Assembly: GCA_020432595.1 (NCBI GenBank)
Contig: JAGQGA010000015.1
Span: forward strand, 1 to 24,542
Direction of reading: 5' to 3'
Length of the DNA: 24,542 nucleotides
DNA from: Anaerolineales bacterium
GTDB taxonomy: Bacteria > Chloroflexota > Anaerolineae > Promineifilales > Promineifilaceae
Position numbers and translations under genes: made by a program. The notes under the pieces are model-generated. The model searched no databases and was not told the DNA's origin. It worked only from the letters and a program-made list of their open reading frames with translations. Positions 1 to 8,500 of the stretch are shown here, piece after piece. Position 1 is the first letter of the stretch. The number at the start of each line of letters is the position of its first letter.

Positions 1-252
1 CTCTAACACGCTTAGTTCTGTTAGCGGGATGGGGGCTAGTAGGTTCCAACGGCTGCGCCATCGTTTTACCATGTTGAGGCTGACTTTGAGTGCTCGCTTA
101 ATCTGATGATTTCCTTGGCCTTCGTTGGCAGCCAACACAATGCGGGCGCGTTTAACGATTTGTTGTCCCGTTTTATGTTGCTTAATGATTTTGTTCAAGG
201 CTGCTTTTTCAACTTCACTCAGTTCGATTTTAACTGCTTCTAGCTTGGGCAT
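1..252 (-). CDS. IS630-family transposase, N-terminal part (runs off the window)
   Basis: This is an open reading frame of 84 codons from ATG at 252 to the window edge with no stop. It encodes the DNA-binding part of an IS630-type transposase. The protein starts MPKLEAVKIELSEVEKAAL and continues with a segment reading KTGQQIVKRARIVLAANEG and then a helix-turn-helix around residues 45-70 ending VKRWRSRW. This order (LSxxE, then RARIVL, then a winged helix-turn-helix) is characteristic of IS630 and related helix-turn-helix transposases that bind the element ends. The catalytic DDE domain would lie to the left of the window. A purine-rich GAGAAGGAA lies about 10 nt upstream of the ATG and may serve as a ribosome site. 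Whether the full gene is intact cannot be judged. Confidence 0.8.
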   Translation of the reverse strand, partial: MPKLEAVKIELSEVEKAALNKIIKQHKTGQQIVKRARIVLAANEGQGNHQIKRALKVSLNMVKRWRSRWNLLAPIPLTELSVLE

Positions 253-337
253 TGTCTTATGTTGGTTCCTTCTCTTCTTTTTTGACTTGCTTTCCCACTC
301 TCACCAATATATCTCTTTCTTACGCCTTTGTGTACTA
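1..337 (-). mobile_element. IS630-family insertion sequence, one end only
   Basis: The left edge of the window carries the transposase-5' end of an IS630-type element. The reading frame at 1-252 is a typical IS630 N-terminal helix-turn-helix domain. The element must end near 337, because recognisable DedA coding sequence resumes at 338 immediately after a TA dinucleotide (336-337), and TA is the target of this family. The other end and the second TA copy lie outside the window, so terminal inverted repeats cannot be compared. The exact boundary is inferred from where homology to DedA restarts. Confidence 0.65.
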
Positions 338-574
338 GCCCCTTTTGTGGCAGGAGCGGGCAGCATGGATTACGGCCGTTTTCTTCTCTTCGACGTTGTG
401 GGTGGCGTAAGCTGGGTGGGGCTGTTCCTCTTCCTCGGCTACTACTTTGGCTCACTCCCCATCGTGCGGGAAAACTTTGAACTCGTCATCCCCGCCGTCA
501 TTTTCCTGTCCATCACCCCCCTCATTTATGAATATATCCAAAGCCGTCGCCACGCGGCGCAACCCGTTAGCTGA
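338..574 (+). pseudogene. DedA-family membrane protein, 3' remnant interrupted by IS630
   Basis: The frame ending at the TGA at 572-574 encodes the C-terminal third of a DedA/VTT-domain protein: APFVAGAGSM, then GRFLLFDVVGGVSWVGL, a Gly-rich membrane segment and RENFEL, followed by a last hydrophobic helix and a basic tail (QSRRH). DedA proteins are polytopic inner-membrane proteins linked to envelope homeostasis and lipid transport. The normal N-terminal half is missing. Upstream of residue A (338) the frame runs into the IS630 element, giving unrelated sequence. The 5' part of the gene is presumably beyond the left edge on the other side of the insertion. The open frame extends back to 125, but that part is element sequence on the opposite strand to the transposase. 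No functional product is expected. Confidence 0.8.
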
Positions 575-601
575 CCTGTTGCCGACAAGTGAGCAGCAGA
601 A

Positions 602-651
602 TGGAGATTGGAGATTGGAGATTCAGCAATCTCCAATCTCTAATCTCCAAT
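602..651. repeat. GGAGATT heptamer hairpin A
   Basis: Three tandem copies of the heptamer GGAGATT (602-623) are followed by the 4-nt loop CAGC and the complementary arm (628-649). The arms are 22 nt and pair with a single G-U position. The element lies 28 nt after the broken DedA frame and upstream of the gene at 717. There is no T-tract, so a role as a simple intrinsic terminator is uncertain. It belongs to the same family as the copies at 4670, 17281, 19137, 21895 and 22721. Confidence 0.85.
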
Positions 652-681
652 AGCCAGCCACAGTATAGCACCAAACCCACC

Positions 682-716
682 TTGTCCACCCCGCCCCAAT
701 CCGCTACACTTTGCCC
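682..716 (+). promoter_or_regulatory. Sigma70-like promoter, possibly leaderless start
   Basis: TTGTCC (682-687) and TACACT (705-710) are separated by exactly 17 nt. The ATG at 717 begins only 6 nt after the -10 box, so transcription would start at or next to the start codon. No Shine-Dalgarno sequence is present. Together these suggest a leaderless mRNA. Confidence 0.5.
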
Positions 717-2045
717 ATGCGTATACGTCGTCGCTGGCCGCTGCTGCTCTTGCTGGGCATAACGGCCGTTATTCTCTATCTCCTCCTCCGTCCCCGCGCC
801 ACACAGGCCGAATACGGCCCGGCCGTTGCCCTATGTCCCGGCCCCGACAGCTACGGCTATACCTGCACCACTGGCGACGGCTTCGCCTACATTGATGCCA
901 CCCACGACACCCAACTGTATGTCGTAGATGGCACCATCAACCTGCCCCTGCCGTTCCCATTTACCTTCTATGGCACCACCTACACCACCCTCAACGCCAG
1001 CAGCAACGGCAACCTGCAGTTTGGCAATAACAACGCCGCCTATTTCAATGAATGCCTCAACAGCGGCCCCGTGCCGCACATGGGCGACATGATTGCCCCC
1101 TATTGGAGCGACCTTGACCTAACCTACAGCGGCTATCTGGAAACGGAAACGGTGGGCAATGCCCCCAACCGCATCTTTGTGGTGGAGTGGGACGGCGTGC
1201 CGCCGTATGGAGCCGAGCTTGACGACACGGTGACATTTGAGGTGCAGCTTTTTGAGGGGAGCAACGACATCGTTTTTCTGTATGAAGATGTGGTTTCCCA
1301 AGTTGCCAGTCATGGCAACCGTGCCACCGTTGGTATTCAAAGCACCAACCAGGGCGTAGCACTCCAGCTTGGCTGCAACCAGGCCAGCGTCAGCGATGCC
1401 GGCCGTCTCTACATCCCCCACCCGCCCCAGCCCAACCCGGAACTCGGCCAGCAGGTGGTTATCAACCCCATTCAGCCCACGCTGGCGCAGGCGGCTCCCC
1501 GCGAACCCATTGCGACGCTGGTTGACCAGCTAAACCAGCGCGGAGCGACGGCACTGCCTAAACTACAGCAATATTGGCAAACGCAACGGCCGTTTCGCAC
1601 CAGCGAATGGCAATGGGTGGATGTGACGGGCGACGGCCGTTTAGACCTGTTCATCCTGTGGCACGGCGATGCCCAACACCCCCACCTGACGGAAATGGCA
1701 CTGTTGGTGGCGGAGGAAAACGGCCGTTTATCCCCCAGCTTCACCCATCGCCCCGCCAGCCGCACCACCAGCTACCCCCAACTCCATTACCACACCATCG
1801 CCGACCTCACCGGCGACGGGCTGGACGAAATCGTTCTCTATGACAGCCGCCGCCACCAAACCCTGCTGCTGGCTCCCCAACCCACCCCCCAACTCATCAC
1901 CCTGCCCACCCCCTGCCAAACCCCACCCACCCTGCGCGATGTGAATGGTGACGGCCGGCTCGACCTTCTCAGCACCCGCTGCGCCACACCCACCGGCCAA
2001 AGTCGCTTTGGCTGGAACGGCGAAACCTTCACCCCCCTCCCCTAA
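717..2045 (+). CDS. Membrane-anchored or secreted protein with NIDO-like beta domain and FG-GAP repeats
   Basis: The protein has 442 residues from the ATG at 717; a TTG at 711 in the same frame is less likely. The N-terminus is RIRRRW followed by a hydrophobic helix (about residues 6-25), so it is a signal or anchor sequence and the rest should lie outside the membrane. Residues about 70-225 are beta-rich, with phrases such as PFPFTFYGTTYTTLNASSNG, APYWSDLDL and FVVEWDGVP. They resemble extracellular nidogen-like domains seen in Chloroflexota and other exported proteins. The C-terminal part carries three calcium-type FG-GAP/VCBS loops: VTGDGRLDL, LTGDGLDEI and VNGDGRLDL. The function is probably extracellular binding or display, but no catalytic motif is seen. 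Several AACGGCCGTT-type palindromes lie within the gene. The gene stands alone with its own promoter. Confidence 0.75.
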   Translation: MRIRRRWPLLLLLGITAVILYLLLRPRATQAEYGPAVALCPGPDSYGYTCTTGDGFAYIDATHDTQLYVVDGTINLPLPFPFTFYGTTYTTLNASSNGNLQFGNNNAAYFNECLNSGPVPHMGDMIAPYWSDLDLTYSGYLETETVGNAPNRIFVVEWDGVPPYGAELDDTVTFEVQLFEGSNDIVFLYEDVVSQVASHGNRATVGIQSTNQGVALQLGCNQASVSDAGRLYIPHPPQPNPELGQQVVINPIQPTLAQAAPREPIATLVDQLNQRGATALPKLQQYWQTQRPFRTSEWQWVDVTGDGRLDLFILWHGDAQHPHLTEMALLVAEENGRLSPSFTHRPASRTTSYPQLHYHTIADLTGDGLDEIVLYDSRRHQTLLLAPQPTPQLITLPTPCQTPPTLRDVNGDGRLDLLSTRCATPTGQSRFGWNGETFTPLP

Positions 2046-2082
2046 ACCCCATTTGGGAAATTTGTGGCTTAAAAAATTGCAC

Positions 2083-2111
2083 TTGCCAACCCCGCCCGAA
2101 AACGGTACTAT
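2083..2111 (+). promoter_or_regulatory. Sigma70-like promoter for the 2198-metG pair
   Basis: TTGCCA (2083-2088) and TACTAT (2106-2111) are 17 nt apart, giving a predicted start near 2118 and an untranslated leader of about 80 nt. This lies in the only non-coding gap ahead of the two-gene unit and points in the right direction. Confidence 0.55.
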
Positions 2112-2144
2112 GCACGCCCGAAATCGGAAGAACCAAAACTTATC

Positions 2145-2187
2145 CACGGGACAACAACAACGCCCGTGAAAAAATTAAAAACGGGAG
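2145..2187 (+). promoter_or_regulatory. Leader hairpin with possible alternative pairing to the ribosome site
   Basis: CACGGG (2145-2150) can pair with CCCGTG (2163-2168). The same CCCGT (2163-2167) can instead pair with ACGGG (2181-2185), which contains the first part of the ribosome site GGGAG (2183-2187) of the gene at 2198. The two pairings exclude each other. The stems are only 6 and 5 bp, so a regulatory switch is a suggestion, not a demonstrated feature. Confidence 0.3.
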
Positions 2188-2197
2188 TAAAGAAAGC

Positions 2198-2884
2198 ATG
2201 TTTGAGGTAAACGGCGTTTATGCCAACCGCAGAGGCAAATACACGGTACTCGAACTAAAAGGCGACAAGATGCGCGTTCGCTATGATGACGGCAGCGATG
2301 CCGAGCTGCGCGTGGAAATGCAGGAGCGGATATGGCAAAACATTGCCGCTGAAGAAGAAGCCAAGGAAGCGGTGCGTCGGGCGCGGGAAGCCAAGCGGCG
2401 GCTGTCGCAAAATACCAGCTATTTCATTAAGGTGATCAGCATCCCCGCTGATGACATGACCTTTCCTGGCTGGCAAGAACGAGTGGTACTCATTCCAGAA
2501 GGGACAACCCTCTTCCCTCAATCATCGGGCGACCGTCTAATTTATTATTCGCTGGAAGCCCACGCCTTTTTTGCCGTTGTCACCATCACTGGCCCCATTT
2601 TTGTAGCGAACCCCAAAAAATACACCTTTGCCATTAACCAAGCTGAAGGGGAATTTTATCCGGTAGATATTGATGCTAGTGCCCCTAAACCTTCTTTGGG
2701 CATCTACTATGATTCAATTGAGCTGGAAAGCCAGCCAAATTTTGGCAAAACCTCCCTTACGGCCGAGACCTTTATCCAAATTAATGAGGATGACTTTGAG
2801 CTATTGGCCGAAGCACTGACCGAAATTAGCGAGGATGATGAACTGCTGGATGAGGACGAGATTGAGGAGGATGAGGACGAATAA
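2198..2884 (+). CDS. Unknown acidic-tailed protein, SH3-like N-terminus plus EVE/PUA-like middle
   Basis: This is a 228-residue soluble protein with no signal peptide or membrane segment. Residues 1-45 look like a small beta-barrel (Tudor/SH3-like: NGVYANRRGKYTVLELKGDK, then RVRYDDGS). Residues about 48-70 form a charged helix rich in E, A, K and R. Residues about 75-150 contain GDRLIYYSLEAHAFFAVVTI followed by TGP, which resembles the core strand pattern of EVE/PUA-like domains that bind modified bases in RNA or DNA. The last 20 residues are almost all D and E. The ATG is supported by GGGAG 10 nt upstream. metG begins 4 nt after its stop, so the two genes form a tight operon, hinting at a translation- or RNA-related role. 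The family is not recognised with certainty and the EVE assignment is by pattern only. Confidence 0.7.
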   Translation: MFEVNGVYANRRGKYTVLELKGDKMRVRYDDGSDAELRVEMQERIWQNIAAEEEAKEAVRRAREAKRRLSQNTSYFIKVISIPADDMTFPGWQERVVLIPEGTTLFPQSSGDRLIYYSLEAHAFFAVVTITGPIFVANPKKYTFAINQAEGEFYPVDIDASAPKPSLGIYYDSIELESQPNFGKTSLTAETFIQINEDDFELLAEALTEISEDDELLDEDEIEEDEDE

Positions 2885-2888
2885 GCCA

Positions 2889-4667
2889 ATGAGCCAAGAA
2901 TATATTCTTGTTTGCGTAGCGTGGCCTTATGCCAACGCCGATATTCACCAGGGGAATGTCACTGGGTCATATCTGCCGGCCGACATCTATGCCCGTTTTC
3001 ACCGTCTGCGCGGCAACCATGTGCTGATGGTGTCGGGGTCGGACAGCCACGGCACGCCAGTGACAGTGAAGGCAGACGAGCAGGGAAAAACGGCCGTTGA
3101 GGTCTTTGAGTATTACCACGCCCGCTTCCTCGACGTTTTCCAAAAGCTGGGGCTGGCCTATGACCTGTTTACCCACACCGACACCGAGAACCATCACCAA
3201 GTTTCCCAGGACATCTTCACCCAGCTTCACCAAAACGGCTATTTGTTCCGCAAAACAACCAAGCAGATGTATTCACCAACGGCCGGCCGCTTCCTGCCCG
3301 ACCGCTATGTGGAAGGCATTTGCCCCAACTGCGGCTACACCCGCGCCCGTGGCGACCAATGCGACAACTGCAACACCCTGTTTGAAAGCGCCAGCGAGCT
3401 AAAAGAGCCGCGCAGCAAGCTGGATGACAGCGCCCTGGAACTGCGCGACACCGAACATTTCTTTATTGACTTGCCCAAAATCGCTGAAGACGGCTTTAGC
3501 GACTGGATTAACAGCGACAAAGAACATTGGCGGTCACAGGTCATCAATTTTTCGCGCAACTTTGTCAACCAAGGTCTCATTGGCCGCGCTGTCACCCGCG
3601 ACATGAACTGGGGCATTGCTGTACCAGTGGATGGGTATGACGGCAAGGTGCTGTACGTCTGGTTTGAAGCGGTCATCGGCTACCTGTCGGCGGCGGTGGA
3701 GTGGGCCAAAAACAACGGCACGCCCGATGCTTGGCGCAACTGGTGGGCCAGCGACAACGCTCGCACGGTCTACTTCATCGGCAAGGACAACATTCCGTTT
3801 CATGCCGTCATGTGGCCGTCACAACTGATGGGCGCGCACGGTCTGTATGGGGTGGAACAGCTTAATTTGCCCTATGACGTGCCAGCCAATGAGTTCATGA
3901 ACATGGAGGGGCGCAAGATTAGCGGCAGCATGAACTGGGGCGTGTGGATGATTGACGCGCTGGAACGGCACGATCCCGACCCGCTGCGGTATTATTTAAC
4001 GGCCGTTATGCCCGAATCCCGCGATAGCGACTGGAGCTGGCAAGGGTACGTTGACCGCAACAACACCGAACTCGTCGGCAACTGGGGCAACCTCGTCAAC
4101 CGTGTTCTCAACATGACCGCCCGCTACTTCAAAGGGGTAGTACCCGACCCCGGCACCCTCACCGACCAAGACCAAGCCCTGCTGGCTGCCGTGGATGCTG
4201 GTTTTGCCAGCGTGGCCGAACTTTATGATGGCTGCAAATTCCGCGCCGTAGTGCAAGAAATTCTGCGCCTGTCGTCGCTGGTCAACCAATATTTGGAAGA
4301 TACCAAGCCGTGGACAACGGCCAAAACCGACATGGCGGCTACGGCTCGCTCGCTCAACACGGCGCTGCAAGCGATCAATGGGCTAAAAATCCTCTGGTCG
4401 CCCATTTTGCCGTTCACCAGCCAGCAGCTACACGAACTGCTGGGCGAAAGCGGAACAATTGCCGGGCGGCAATATGTGGAAACGTATGCGGAACCGAGCC
4501 GGAGCCATGTGGCTCTGACCTATGATGGAAAAACGGCCGTTGGCACCTGGCAGCGCAGCGAAATCCCTGTCGGCCGGCCGCTCCCCAAACCCGCCCCCCT
4601 CTTCAAAAAGCTCGACGACTCCGTTGTTGAAGCCGAACTAGCCCGCTTGGGTACACCCCCTGCATAA
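2889..4667 (+). CDS. metG: Methionyl-tRNA synthetase
   Basis: This enzyme charges tRNA-Met with methionine using ATP, in the cytoplasm. The protein has 592 residues from ATG 2889, chosen because MSQEYILVCVAWPYANADIH matches the family N-terminus; upstream in-frame ATGs lie inside the previous gene. The class I signature HQGN is at residues 20-23. A zinc knuckle is formed by CPNC (about 145-148) and CDNC (about 158-161). The catalytic KMSKS loop reads KISGS near residue 343, a weaker form of the motif. The anticodon-binding alpha-helical domain follows (NWGNLVNRVLN, then KPWTTAKTD). There is no C-terminal Trbp111-type tRNA-binding domain, so this is the short form. The gene is the second in an operon, 4 nt after the gene at 2198. 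A heptamer hairpin lies directly after the stop. Confidence 0.96.
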   Translation: MSQEYILVCVAWPYANADIHQGNVTGSYLPADIYARFHRLRGNHVLMVSGSDSHGTPVTVKADEQGKTAVEVFEYYHARFLDVFQKLGLAYDLFTHTDTENHHQVSQDIFTQLHQNGYLFRKTTKQMYSPTAGRFLPDRYVEGICPNCGYTRARGDQCDNCNTLFESASELKEPRSKLDDSALELRDTEHFFIDLPKIAEDGFSDWINSDKEHWRSQVINFSRNFVNQGLIGRAVTRDMNWGIAVPVDGYDGKVLYVWFEAVIGYLSAAVEWAKNNGTPDAWRNWWASDNARTVYFIGKDNIPFHAVMWPSQLMGAHGLYGVEQLNLPYDVPANEFMNMEGRKISGSMNWGVWMIDALERHDPDPLRYYLTAVMPESRDSDWSWQGYVDRNNTELVGNWGNLVNRVLNMTARYFKGVVPDPGTLTDQDQALLAAVDAGFASVAELYDGCKFRAVVQEILRLSSLVNQYLEDTKPWTTAKTDMAATARSLNTALQAINGLKILWSPILPFTSQQLHELLGESGTIAGRQYVETYAEPSRSHVALTYDGKTAVGTWQRSEIPVGRPLPKPAPLFKKLDDSVVEAELARLGTPPA

Positions 4668-4669
4668 AA

Positions 4670-4713
4670 GAGATTGGAGATTGGAGATTGAAATGTCCAA
4701 TCTCCAATTTCCA
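4670..4713. repeat. GGAGATT heptamer hairpin B
   Basis: Tandem GGAGATT units (4670-4689) are followed by a 6-nt spacer and a complementary arm (4696-4712). About 16 bp can pair with one mismatch. The element starts 2 nt after the metG stop and lies between two convergent genes, so it may end transcription from either side. It lacks a T-tract. Confidence 0.8.
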
Positions 4714-4733
4714 AACAAATGCTGTTTCTGGCG

Positions 4734-4928
4734 TCAACCAGAATACGGGAGAGCCGCATATTCCTCATCCACTTCAGCTAAAAGCTGATCCAGCAATCCC
4801 GCCTCTAAATCTGCCTCTATTTGCCTATCCCACATTTCAGCACGATACGCCTCAAGCCATTGCACAAACTGGGTGAATTCTTCTTCGGTAAGTTGCTTAA
4901 CTGCCGTTTCAATCTCTTGAATGGTCAT
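4734..4928 (-). CDS. Small antitoxin-like protein, no toxin partner visible
   Basis: This is a 64-residue acidic helical protein starting MTIQEIETAVKQLTEEEF and containing WLEAYRAEMWDRQIEADLEAG. It resembles short proteins found upstream of RelE/ParE-type toxins in cyanobacteria and Chloroflexota, where the C-terminal acidic part would wrap the toxin. A strong GGAGGT (complement of 4932-4937) lies 4 nt before the ATG, and an extended -10 promoter lies further upstream. The gene that would normally follow (the toxin) is absent: downstream is only a hairpin and the convergent metG. It is therefore either a solitary antitoxin or a member of a related small-protein family. The assignment is by sequence feel and length only. 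Confidence 0.65.
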   Translation of the reverse strand: MTIQEIETAVKQLTEEEFTQFVQWLEAYRAEMWDRQIEADLEAGLLDQLLAEVDEEYAALPYSG

Positions 4929-4962
4929 AGAACCTCCAGCATTCGCAACAATTCAAGCAAAC

Positions 4963-4989
4963 ATTATAGCATAAAAGGATACGCCACAA
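4963..4989 (-). promoter_or_regulatory. Extended -10 promoter for the antitoxin-like gene
   Basis: On the minus strand TGCTATAAT (complement of 4963-4971) is a perfect -10 with the TG extension. A weak -35 TTGTGG (complement of 4984-4989) is 15 nt further upstream. The predicted start near 4956 leaves a leader of about 28 nt before the ATG, including the strong ribosome site. Confidence 0.6.
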
Positions 4990-5071
4990 CTTTCGCAAGT
5001 TTTACCGTAAGGTTCGGCCCATACCCTACACATAGGGTTCTCTGTTCCGGCATAAGCCCCAGGACACGCAC

Positions 5072-5506
5072 ATGATAAAAAGCACGCTACAACGCACCTA
5101 TCGCCCCCAAGACCACATTCACGTCTACACAACCAAAGACACTTCTTTGGCAACCGTGCAGCATTGGCAGCGGGACGAAACCATTGCTCTGAGCAACGCC
5201 ACCGCCCCACGCAAGCATCTCTACGATCTACGCTCCCTCACCGATCTCTCCGTTTATGCGCTGCACGCCGCCATCAAGCTCAAAGCCCACCCCAACGCCA
5301 ACAACGTCTACTCGGCCGTCCTTGCCACCCACGACCGTGTCATTGAGATGGCCGACCTTGTCATGCGTATCCAGCCAGGCGGCCATTTTCGCCTCTTTAC
5401 CGACGAAGCCAGGGCGATTGAATGGCTCAACAGCCAGGTGCCACTCCAAGACGAAATCTCCCTCTTTTTCACGACTGCCTATTTTTCTCGCCAAACGAAC
5501 CGGTAG
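5072..5506 (+). CDS. STAS/SpoIIAA-like small protein
   Basis: The protein has 144 residues, is soluble and has no signal peptide. The pattern of a central strand HLYDLRSLTDL, a helix (YALHAAIKL), a second strand YSAVLATHD and a closing FRLFTDEARAIEWLN resembles STAS/SpoIIAA-like domains, where the last segment (F/V-R-L-F-T-D-E-x-x-A-xx-WL) is a typical end. Such proteins often act as partners in signalling. The role is inferred from fold pattern only. Only a weak AGGA (5061-5064) precedes the ATG. The upstream gap shared with the divergent gene holds two small dyads (4988-5001 and 5023-5038) that could be operators. The 3' end overlaps the end of the convergent cyclase gene by 38 nt, so their expression may interfere. 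Confidence 0.65.
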   Translation: MIKSTLQRTYRPQDHIHVYTTKDTSLATVQHWQRDETIALSNATAPRKHLYDLRSLTDLSVYALHAAIKLKAHPNANNVYSAVLATHDRVIEMADLVMRIQPGGHFRLFTDEARAIEWLNSQVPLQDEISLFFTTAYFSRQTNR

Positions 5507-8500
5507 ACCCCGCCTCCCATGCGGCCCCCGCCTCCCACGCGGCCACGACCTCACGATGCGCCACCACACGCTGCAAATATTGCTGCCGCCGCGCCACGTC
5601 TGTAATCTTCCCGGCGCGATCCATTACCCAATCGTAGGCATGACCCAGCACTTCATTGGCTCTATCACGGTGGCCGTTGGCCTGCAAAACGTGGTAACAG
5701 GTAAGATACAGTCGGGGCAATTCATGGACGCTATCGGGTATGGCCTGCGTCAATTCCGCCAACACCATTTCCACCAGCACCAAGGCTTGCTCCCACGCTT
5801 CCTGCGCCCCCAAAATCCGCGCCAACCCGCCCTGGCATTCCAAAACGGTGGCATCATTCCCGGCTTCGCTGGCTTGCTGAATGGCAATGGCTTCCTCATA
5901 AACGGCCGTTGCTTCCCCCAACCGCCCCAACCCCACCAACACATGCCCCCGAATCTTCAACGTATTACTCACCGCCACCTCATGGCGAATCTCCTGCGCC
6001 AGCCCCAACGCCTCATCCACCAACCGCAATGCCGTCACATTCTCCCCCATCTGGTGGTACAAAAACGCCAAATTTAGCAACGAATCCCCCACACTCATCT
6101 GCATCCCCATCTGCTGCCGCAGCCCCAACGCCCGCTCATGATACTGCCGCCCCGCCTCATACGCCCCCAAATCCATCGCCACAAACCCCAAATTGTTATA
6201 AATCCGCGCCTCTTGCACCACATCCCCCAGCTCCAGCGCAATTTGCAGCGAATCAACCATCGTCGCCTGCGCCCGCTCCAAATCCCCACGCTTGGCCGCC
6301 AAATTTGCCAAATTGCTCAGACAAACCGCCTCCGCCCGCCGGAAGCCAATTTGCCGCCCCAATTGCAAACCGAGATTGTAAAATGTCTCTGCCGCTTCGT
6401 ACTGGCTTAACGCCACCAACGACACCCCCAAATTGTTAGCCGTTTTGCACTCCCCCACCAAATCATCAAGCTGGCGAAAGAGAGCAATCGCCTGCTCATA
6501 ATAAGGAATCGCCGCCTGAATACTCTCCTGCTCATCCAGCACATACCCCATATTCAGCCGCGCATTCGCCTCCACCTGCGTCAGCCCGTGCGCCTGTGCC
6601 AGTGCCAACGCCTGCTCAAGCTGCGCCCATGCCCCCGGCAAGTCAGCCAAATCGGACAAACTGCGCCCATGCTGCAAATGACCGCGTGCCGTCAACGCTG
6701 GCAAAGCCAACGGCTGCGCCATGGCCACCACCTGCTGCGCCAATTCCACCGAACGGCCGAAATTGCCCAGCAGCATCTCATAATCGGCCCACCGCAGCCA
6801 CACCTCCAGTTGCCACAGCGGGTTCGCCGCCGCCAACTGCGCCATCTCAGCCAAATCAGCTCCCTGCGCCTCACGCAGCCCTAAATGCCCCTGCACCCCC
6901 TCCCGCTGCAACAGCAATTCAAACCGCACCACTGATTCCGTCTCGGGTGTAAGCACTAATGCCCGACTGAGATAGGCCAACGCTTCGGCATTGGCAAAAC
7001 GGCTGGCCGCTTGCTCCCCAGCCAGCCGCGCATAGCGTCGCTCCGGCTCCTCCATCCCGGCGCGGCCATAGTGGTAAAACAAGCTGGCATAGTAGGGGGA
7101 CAAATCGGCGGCAAAAAGCTGCTCAATGGCCGCCGCCGCCGTTTGGTGCAACTGACGCAGCCGCTCCTGAAGCTGCATCTCATAGGCGGCATCGCGCAGC
7201 AGGGCGTGGCGAAAAAGATAGCGCAGTTCGCTGAGTGCCGCCCAAATGGCTTCGGCTTCGGCCAGCTGCACTTTTTCCACCACCCCGTCCATGCCGCGCA
7301 GCATCTGCGACAGCACCTGAATTTCAAATTCACGCCCCAGCACGGCCGCCGTTTGCACCACGTCGCGCACCGATTGCGCTAGTCGGTCAAGCCGAGCAAT
7401 GAGGATGGCCTGCACGTCGGCAGGCAGCACCGCCGTCTCGCGGCCAAGGTCATAGCCAACGGCCGTTTTTTCCAGCCCTCCCTGTTCCCGCAAATAGAGC
7501 AAAATCTGCTCCACAAAAAACGGGTTCCCCTCGGCCCGCGCCTGGAGCATCGCCAGCAGAGCCGGGGCGGGCGTTGCTTGCAAAAAGGTGGCGGCGAGTT
7601 GGGAAACGGCCGTTTCCCCCAACGGCTGCAACCGCAAAAGCTGTGGCTCCGGCTCCATCGCCAGCGACTCACGGCTGGTTAGCAGCAGCAGCAGCGGATA
7701 GCCGGCCATGTTTCGCAGCAAAATGGGCAAAAATTGGCGCGAGGTCTCATCCAGCCAGTGGGCATCTTCCACCTGCACCACCAGCGGCCGGCGCAAACTC
7801 TCCGCCCGCAGCACCGTTTTAAGCGCCCGAAGCTGGTTTTCCTGCCGCCACTGCGGCTCCAGCCGTTCATACAGCGACCCCGGCCAATACAAATCCACCA
7901 GACTGCCAAGAAAAGAGCGGGTTCGCGCCAGCTCATTAACCAGCCCTTCATCGGCCGTCGTCGCCATCAGCTGGCGCAGCTTATTCTCAAAGTTCGCCTT
8001 GTTGGTTGCTTCGCTGGCCGTCAGCGACTGTTCAAAGTAGCGATACAAAAAGTAGCGGAACGGATTAAGCGGCTGGCGCAAAATTTCATCAGTTTGGCAG
8101 CGGAACCATTGCACCGTTTGCCCCACCCCGCTTTGCGCCAGGGCATGGACAAGGCGGCTCTTGCCCACGCCAGCTTCCCCCACAACCACCGCCGCGCCGC
8201 CAAATTGACCGGCTAACAGGGGAGAAACGGCCGTTTGCAGCCACCCCAACTCCACCTCCCGCCCAACCAACGCCCCGCCATAAAACGCCGCCACCTGCTC
8301 CCGCCGCCGCACCAACCGAAAAACCGCTTGCGCCGCGCTAAACCCCTTAAAACGCTGCTGCGCTGCCAGCACCACCTCATAACCAGTGGCTCGCTGCGCC
8401 ACCGCCGCATCCAGCCAAATTTCCCCCCAGGGGGCGGCCAGCATCAGCCGCGCCGCCAAATTGACGCTTAACCCATAGCAGGTGTACTCCTCGCGCCGGG

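Noticed and set aside
4670..4713. Hairpin B as a normal intrinsic terminator
   Set aside because: The stem is not followed by a T-run on either strand; kept only as a repeat with possible terminating effect.
5256..6439. Long plus-strand open frames rich in Pro, His and Ser
   Set aside because: They are antisense to the TPR region of the cyclase gene and have no recognisable domains.
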